Assembly: GCA_964398225.1 (NCBI GenBank)
Contig: CAYNLY010000055.1
Span: forward strand, 1-9,280
Direction: 5' to 3'
Source: CAYNLY01 sp964398225
GTDB taxonomy: Bacteria > Pseudomonadota > Zetaproteobacteria > Mariprofundales > Mariprofundaceae
Length of the DNA stretch: 9,280 bases
Program-made: the position numbers and the translations under genes
The notes under the pieces: model-generated
The model's input: the letters and a program-made list of their open reading frames with translations, nothing else
Databases searched by the model: none
Told to the model about the DNA's origin: nothing
In this document: positions 6,708 through 9,280 of the stretch, in pieces
How positions within the stretch are numbered: position 1 is the first letter of the stretch
Layout of the letters: each line of letters begins with the position of its first letter

Positions 6708-7006
6708 GCGCACATCTCGGGGCAGTAGATGCGCTGAAGCGCCTTGACCAGCTCGGCAAACGCCGGGTTGGCCAGGCGGTAGAACACATGCTGGCCCTGC
6801 TTCTCGCTTTCGAGGATTCCCATCATCCGCATCCGCATCAGGTGCTGCGAGAGGTTCGACTGGGATGCCCCCGTCGCCTCCATCAGCTCGCGCACGCACA
6901 TCGGCCGCTCCAGAAGCAGGCAGAGCACCGCAAGCCGCAGCTCGTGCGCGATCGCGCGCAGCCCTTCGCTTGCCAGCCGGATCTTTTCCTCGGGAATCGC
7001 CTGCAT
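6701..7006 (-). CDS. ArsR-family repressor, YgaV/BigR/SqrR persulfide-sensing type
   Basis: A 101-residue winged-helix regulator. The recognition region ATGASQSNLSQHLMRMRMMGIL (45-66) and the wing ending in QHVFYRLA are typical of ArsR proteins. C29 (in LRLAVLCLLL) and C95 (in QRIYCPEMC) fall where YgaV, BigR and SqrR carry the two Cys that form an intramolecular di-/tetrasulfide with reactive sulfur species. E. coli YgaV also ends in a YCP motif. The ArsR arsenite motif CVCD is not present: only C37 of it remains, so arsenic sensing is less likely. C99 is an additional Cys. No Shine-Dalgarno is visible and the predicted transcript starts at about the ATG, so it may be leaderless. I infer that it represses its own operon from the two repeated elements at 7017-7035 and 6655-6673. 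Confidence 0.92.
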   Translation of the reverse strand: MQAIPEEKIRLASEGLRAIAHELRLAVLCLLLERPMCVRELMEATGASQSNLSQHLMRMRMMGILESEKQGQHVFYRLANPAFAELVKALQRIYCPEMCAP

Positions 7007-7012
7007 GCCGCA

Positions 7013-7040
7013 ACTGTATCATTATATTCTAATATGTCAA
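7013..7040 (-). promoter_or_regulatory. Sigma-70 promoter of the repressor operon
   Basis: TTGACA (7035-7040) and TACAGT (7013-7018) are separated by 16 bases on the minus strand. Transcription would start near 7006, the A of the repressor ATG. The -35 box contains the TGA stop codon (7037-7039) of the upstream RNA methyltransferase gene, and the spacer is filled by the putative operator. Confidence 0.6.
7017..7035 (-). promoter_or_regulatory. Operator-like element, copy 1 (in the operon promoter)
   Basis: ATATTAGAATATAATGATA lies between and over the -35 and -10 boxes. It contains the dyad ATTA-n5-TAAT and matches 16/19 with the copy before the RND gene. Its place is right for a repressor that blocks RNA polymerase until released by persulfide. 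Confidence 0.62.
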
Positions 7041-8005
7041 GCCAGCCGGCGGATGCGGCACAGAAAGAAGCCGCCGTGCATCTCGGACGGCAGAAGGCGC
7101 ACGGCGCGAACGACCGCGGGATCGAAGCTCCGCCCCCGCCATTCGGAGCGCGCGGGCACGGCCCGGACCCAGGCCGGAAGCTCGACCGGCTCGACGGCGA
7201 TCCGCTCGCCGAACCTGCGCAGGGCATCGTCGATGACCGATTCGTTTTCTTCGGGCGCAAACGAGCAGGTCGCATAGACGAGCACGCCCCCGGGCTTCAG
7301 CGCAGCCAGCGCCGCCCGGATCAGACCGCGCTGCTTGTGACGCATCTCGCGGATCTTCCTGAGGCTCCAGTAGCGCATCGTTTCGGGCCTTGCCGGATCG
7401 AACCGCGCCTCGCTCGAGCACGGGGCGTCGAGCATCACGCGGTCGAACGCCTCCGGCCAGCGCCGCGCGGCAACGCGCCCGTCCATGCAGCGGGTTTCGA
7501 CGCCGGAACACCCCAGCCGGGCCAGCGTGCCACGCAGCTTGTGCAGCCGCTTCGGCACCGCCTCGATCGCCAGAAGCCTCCCTGTGCCCAGCATGCGCTG
7601 CCAGATGTGTCCGGTCTTGCCGCCCGGAGCGGCGCACAGATCGAGCACGGCGTCCCCGGGCTTTGGGTCCAGCACGTGCGTTGCCAGCTGGCTTGCGATT
7701 CCTTGCGGATAGAGCAGCCCCTCAGCAACCTCTGGGCGCTCCAGCAGCGCGGCGCGCTGGCTCACGGGCAGCACGAGGCCGTCGTCGAAACCCGGAAGCG
7801 CCACGCACTCGAAGCCCGCGTCGCGAAGCCTGCGGAGCATCTCCTCCCGCCCGATGCGCAGCGTGTTGATGCGCACGCCAAATCTTGCGGGATCGGCCAT
7901 CCGGGCAAGCATGAGCCGGGCCTCAGGCTCGCCGAAAATCTCGATCAGCCGTTCAACGAACGCCTCGGGGAAGGCCGGAGCCGGCGATTCGGACGCATGC
8001 GCCAT
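7037..8005 (-). CDS. NOL1/NOP2/Sun-family RNA cytosine-C5 methyltransferase
   Basis: A 322-residue class I S-adenosylmethionine-dependent methyltransferase of the RsmB/RsmF (NOL1/NOP2/Sun) group. Residues about 10-60 carry the family's N-terminal RNA-binding segment (FPEAFVERL, FGVRINTLR). Motif I is DLCAAPGGKTGHI (122-134), motif IV is DAPCSS (193-198) and motif VI is ATCSFAPEENE (245-255). C247 is the expected nucleophile and C196 the release Cys. GGFFLCRIRR near the end fits the family's closing strand. It lacks the NusB-like N-terminal domain of RsmB and the extra C-terminal domain of RsmF, so the target (rRNA or tRNA position) cannot be named. The start has a poor ribosome binding site; ATG at 8005 is the longest reading. 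It ends inside the next operon's promoter and is a housekeeping neighbour rather than a clear operon member. Confidence 0.92.
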   Translation of the reverse strand: MAHASESPAPAFPEAFVERLIEIFGEPEARLMLARMADPARFGVRINTLRIGREEMLRRLRDAGFECVALPGFDDGLVLPVSQRAALLERPEVAEGLLYPQGIASQLATHVLDPKPGDAVLDLCAAPGGKTGHIWQRMLGTGRLLAIEAVPKRLHKLRGTLARLGCSGVETRCMDGRVAARRWPEAFDRVMLDAPCSSEARFDPARPETMRYWSLRKIREMRHKQRGLIRAALAALKPGGVLVYATCSFAPEENESVIDDALRRFGERIAVEPVELPAWVRAVPARSEWRGRSFDPAVVRAVRLLPSEMHGGFFLCRIRRLA

Positions 8006-8029
8006 CCGCGAAAGCTAGCGCCGGCATCG

Positions 8030-8057
8030 TTGAACACGAATCCGGAGCTTCTACAAT
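8030..8057 (+). promoter_or_regulatory. Sigma-70 promoter of the C-type lectin gene
   Basis: TTGAAC (8030-8035), a 16-base spacer and TACAAT (8052-8057) lie on the plus strand. Transcription would begin near 8064. An in-frame ATG at 8062 would therefore be at or before the RNA start, which supports the ATG at 8092 as the translation start. Confidence 0.6.
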
Positions 8058-8079
8058 CGGAATGGAACGCACGACAGCC

Positions 8080-8085
8080 AAGGAG
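8080..8085 (+). promoter_or_regulatory. Ribosome binding site deciding the lectin gene start
   Basis: AAGGAG ends six bases before the ATG at 8092. No comparable site precedes the longer reading from 8062, so the protein is taken to start MDYRPDMH. Confidence 0.7.
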
Positions 8086-8091
8086 AACGCG

Positions 8092-9048
8092 ATGGATTAC
8101 AGGCCAGATATGCACCAATTCACGGGCAGCCGCATAGCGGCAAGCATCATCTTCGCAAGCCTTGCGCTGTGGTTTATGCCTCATGCGTCGTTGGCCGCAG
8201 ATGCGTCGGGTTTCCGGGAAGGCGGACCGATCCATATCCTGAAGACGGACGGCAGTCGCTTCACCGGCCGGATTGTGCGATTTCCCGGGCAGGTGGATAT
8301 CGAATCGGAAATCGGGTTCATGGCCACGATTCCGCTTGATAAAACCTTCCGGATTCGCGTGCTCGACCGGAAGATGCGCGGCCGCAAAATGCTCGAGTTC
8401 CACCTGCTGGACGGAAAAGTGCTGCGAGGGATCCACTGCTGCAGCATCATTTTCGAGGTGGACTTGGGGACCTATGGTGTGCAGCGCTTCGACGTCAATG
8501 AACCCGGGCGATTCTTCGTTCAGGAAGTGGCCACGATCCCCGTCACCAGACCCAAGCCTGCGCGGCCAGAGCACCCGAATCCGGGCGGGCATCCCGCTGC
8601 CCCAGCCACCCCCGATGAAACCGGACTCGCGCCGGAAAAGCCCGAGCCTCGAAAGTTTGCGGTGATCCCTTTCCCCGCGCCGATCACCTGGCATGAGGCC
8701 GTGCAGACCTGCCGTTCGAAGGGAATGCGCATTGCCTCAATCCATTCGGCAGCGGAAAACCGTGAGGTGGTCTCTCTCCTGCGACGCATATCCTGGCCCG
8801 AAGGAACCTGGCATGGCGCATGGATCGGGCTCAGCGACGATGCAGAGGAAGGTCACTGGACATGGGAAGACCAAAGCCCCGTGGATTTTCTCAACTTCGG
8901 CCCCGGCACCGGCGAGCCCAATGGAGGAAGGTCTGAAAATTTCGCGGCGATCGAACTGGCGAGAGCAGGAAACCCGGACGGTTGGTGGAACGATGCAAAG
9001 GCATCGGAGCACTACCCCGCCGCGGTATGCGCCACGAACAAACGCTGA
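8092..9048 (+). CDS. Secreted C-type-lectin-domain protein with N-terminal beta repeats
   Basis: A 318-residue protein. A short hydrophilic start is followed by a signal-type hydrophobic segment (about 15-35, ending ASLA before ADASG). Two similar beta-rich repeats follow: IHILKTDGSRFTGRI to TIPLDKTFRIRV (47-90) and FHLLDGKVLRGI to FDVNEPGRFFV (103-143), the second with a C116-C117 pair. A Pro-rich linker (about 150-188) leads to a C-type-lectin-like domain (189-315): TWHEAVQTCRSKGMRIASI, AWIGLSDD, HWTWEDQSP, EPN (275-277), WWND (298-301) and YPAAVCA. C207 and C313 are the conserved long-range disulfide pair; the second canonical pair is missing. EPN plus WND form the calcium-dependent mannose-type sugar site in animal lectins, so sugar binding is plausible but unproven here. 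It stands alone with its own promoter, divergent from the methyltransferase. The ligand and final location (periplasm or exterior) are unknown. Confidence 0.88.
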   Translation: MDYRPDMHQFTGSRIAASIIFASLALWFMPHASLAADASGFREGGPIHILKTDGSRFTGRIVRFPGQVDIESEIGFMATIPLDKTFRIRVLDRKMRGRKMLEFHLLDGKVLRGIHCCSIIFEVDLGTYGVQRFDVNEPGRFFVQEVATIPVTRPKPARPEHPNPGGHPAAPATPDETGLAPEKPEPRKFAVIPFPAPITWHEAVQTCRSKGMRIASIHSAAENREVVSLLRRISWPEGTWHGAWIGLSDDAEEGHWTWEDQSPVDFLNFGPGTGEPNGGRSENFAAIELARAGNPDGWWNDAKASEHYPAAVCATNKR

Positions 9049-9180
9049 AACGACCGGAAAACACCAGCTGCCCGCCGCAAGATTCCCAAGGTGGAAACGG
9101 CCGACTGGACCAGTGAATGACCGTGACCGCCTTCCCGAACCATCCCAGTCCCCTGACGGGGCCGGTGGGCGGCGGAAAAA

Positions 9181-9226
9181 TGGCGCGCGGTAGAGGATTC
9201 GAACCTCTGACCTTCGGCTCCGGAGG
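9181..9226 (-). pseudogene. 3' half of tRNA-Arg(CCG), candidate att site
   Basis: On the minus strand this reads as the anticodon loop CTCCGGA (anticodon CCG, 9221-9223), the 3' anticodon strand GCCGA, variable loop AGGTC, a perfect T arm AGAGG-TTCGAAT-CCTCT (9192-9208), acceptor strand ACCGCGC, discriminator G and CCA (9181-9183). The bases upstream cannot supply the required TCGGC or a GCGCGGT acceptor strand, so the gene is only a 3' half. Tyrosine integrases commonly recombine at exactly this part of tRNA genes, leaving such a fragment at one end of the integrated element. Five T follow CCA, which may be what remains of the tRNA's own terminator. Confidence 0.82.
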
Positions 9227-9231
9227 ATATT

Positions 9232-9252
9232 TCGAAGAAGCCCGATCTTCGA
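9232..9252. repeat. 7-bp inverted repeat beside the tRNA fragment
   Basis: TCGAAGA (9232-9238) and TCTTCGA (9246-9252) are perfect inverted copies around a seven-base centre, just outside the tRNA-like segment. The surrounding 54 bases are only about 40% GC, counted by eye, against the GC-rich rest. It may be a small hairpin or a recombination-protein site at the end of an inserted element. Confidence 0.45.
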
Positions 9253-9280
9253 CCTAAAATGACCATAACTCCTTGATTTT

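Noticed and set aside
6788..8137. 449-residue plus-strand open frame opposite the repressor and methyltransferase
   Set aside because: It crosses an intergenic promoter and two genes with clear motifs on the other strand.
9144..9169. Hairpin after the lectin gene (CCCC-tgac-GGGG with outer CCCA/TGGG)
   Set aside because: It has an unequal internal loop and no T-run on either side in the right direction, so it is not a convincing terminator. The rest of 9049-9180 shows no gene or clear signal.
9181..9280. Complete tRNA gene at the right edge
   Set aside because: Bases upstream of the anticodon loop do not pair with the 3' anticodon or acceptor strands, so only the 3' half is present.
1..9280. 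CRISPR array, insertion sequence or transposase
   Set aside because: No regularly spaced repeats, no transposase-like reading frame and no terminal inverted repeats enclosing a gene were seen.

Overview
The window reads as chromosome of a GC-rich Gram-negative bacterium, most likely a beta- or gammaproteobacterium. The signs are signal peptides, an outer-membrane beta-barrel ending in Phe, an RND/MMPL transporter with a LolA-like periplasmic partner, and a regulator closely resembling E. coli YgaV. Coding DNA is dense. The exceptions to the high GC are two short AT-rich control regions (about 6653-6691 and 7013-7040) and the last ~54 bases. I cannot name the species.

Positions 5-7006 (minus strand) look like one nine-gene operon, in order of transcription: an ArsR-family repressor of the YgaV/BigR/SqrR persulfide-sensing type; an RND/MMPL inner-membrane exporter; a periplasmic LolA-like protein; an outer-membrane beta-barrel; a DUF2892 (YgaP-type) membrane protein; three single-domain rhodaneses; and a glutaredoxin-DUF302 fusion. 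The rhodaneses are predicted to be, in order, inner-membrane anchored, periplasmic and cytoplasmic. Gaps are short, and stop and start codons overlap or nearly touch at several junctions. A near-consensus promoter (TTGACA-16-TACAGT) sits upstream of the repressor. A 19-bp AT-rich element lies in that promoter and recurs (16/19 identical) just before the RND gene, as expected for two operators. The gene content looks like an enlarged, split version of the E. coli ygaVP operon with an envelope-spanning export module added. My model is a reactive-sulfur-induced operon that moves sulfane sulfur through rhodaneses and may export a sulfur-containing or hydrophobic product. The substrate is unknown.

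Positions 7037-8005 (minus) encode a NOL1/NOP2/Sun-type RNA cytosine-C5 methyltransferase whose stop codon lies inside the -35 box of the operon promoter. Divergent to it, 8092-9048 (plus) encodes a secreted protein with two N-terminal beta-rich repeats, a Pro-rich linker and a C-type-lectin-like domain with EPN and WND motifs; it has its own promoter and ribosome binding site.

At the right edge, 9181-9226 (minus) is the 3' half of a tRNA-Arg(CCG) gene, from the anticodon loop to CCA, with no matching 5' half beside it. This is typical of the displaced end of a tRNA-targeting integrative element. By orientation, the element would extend to the right of about 9227, outside the window.
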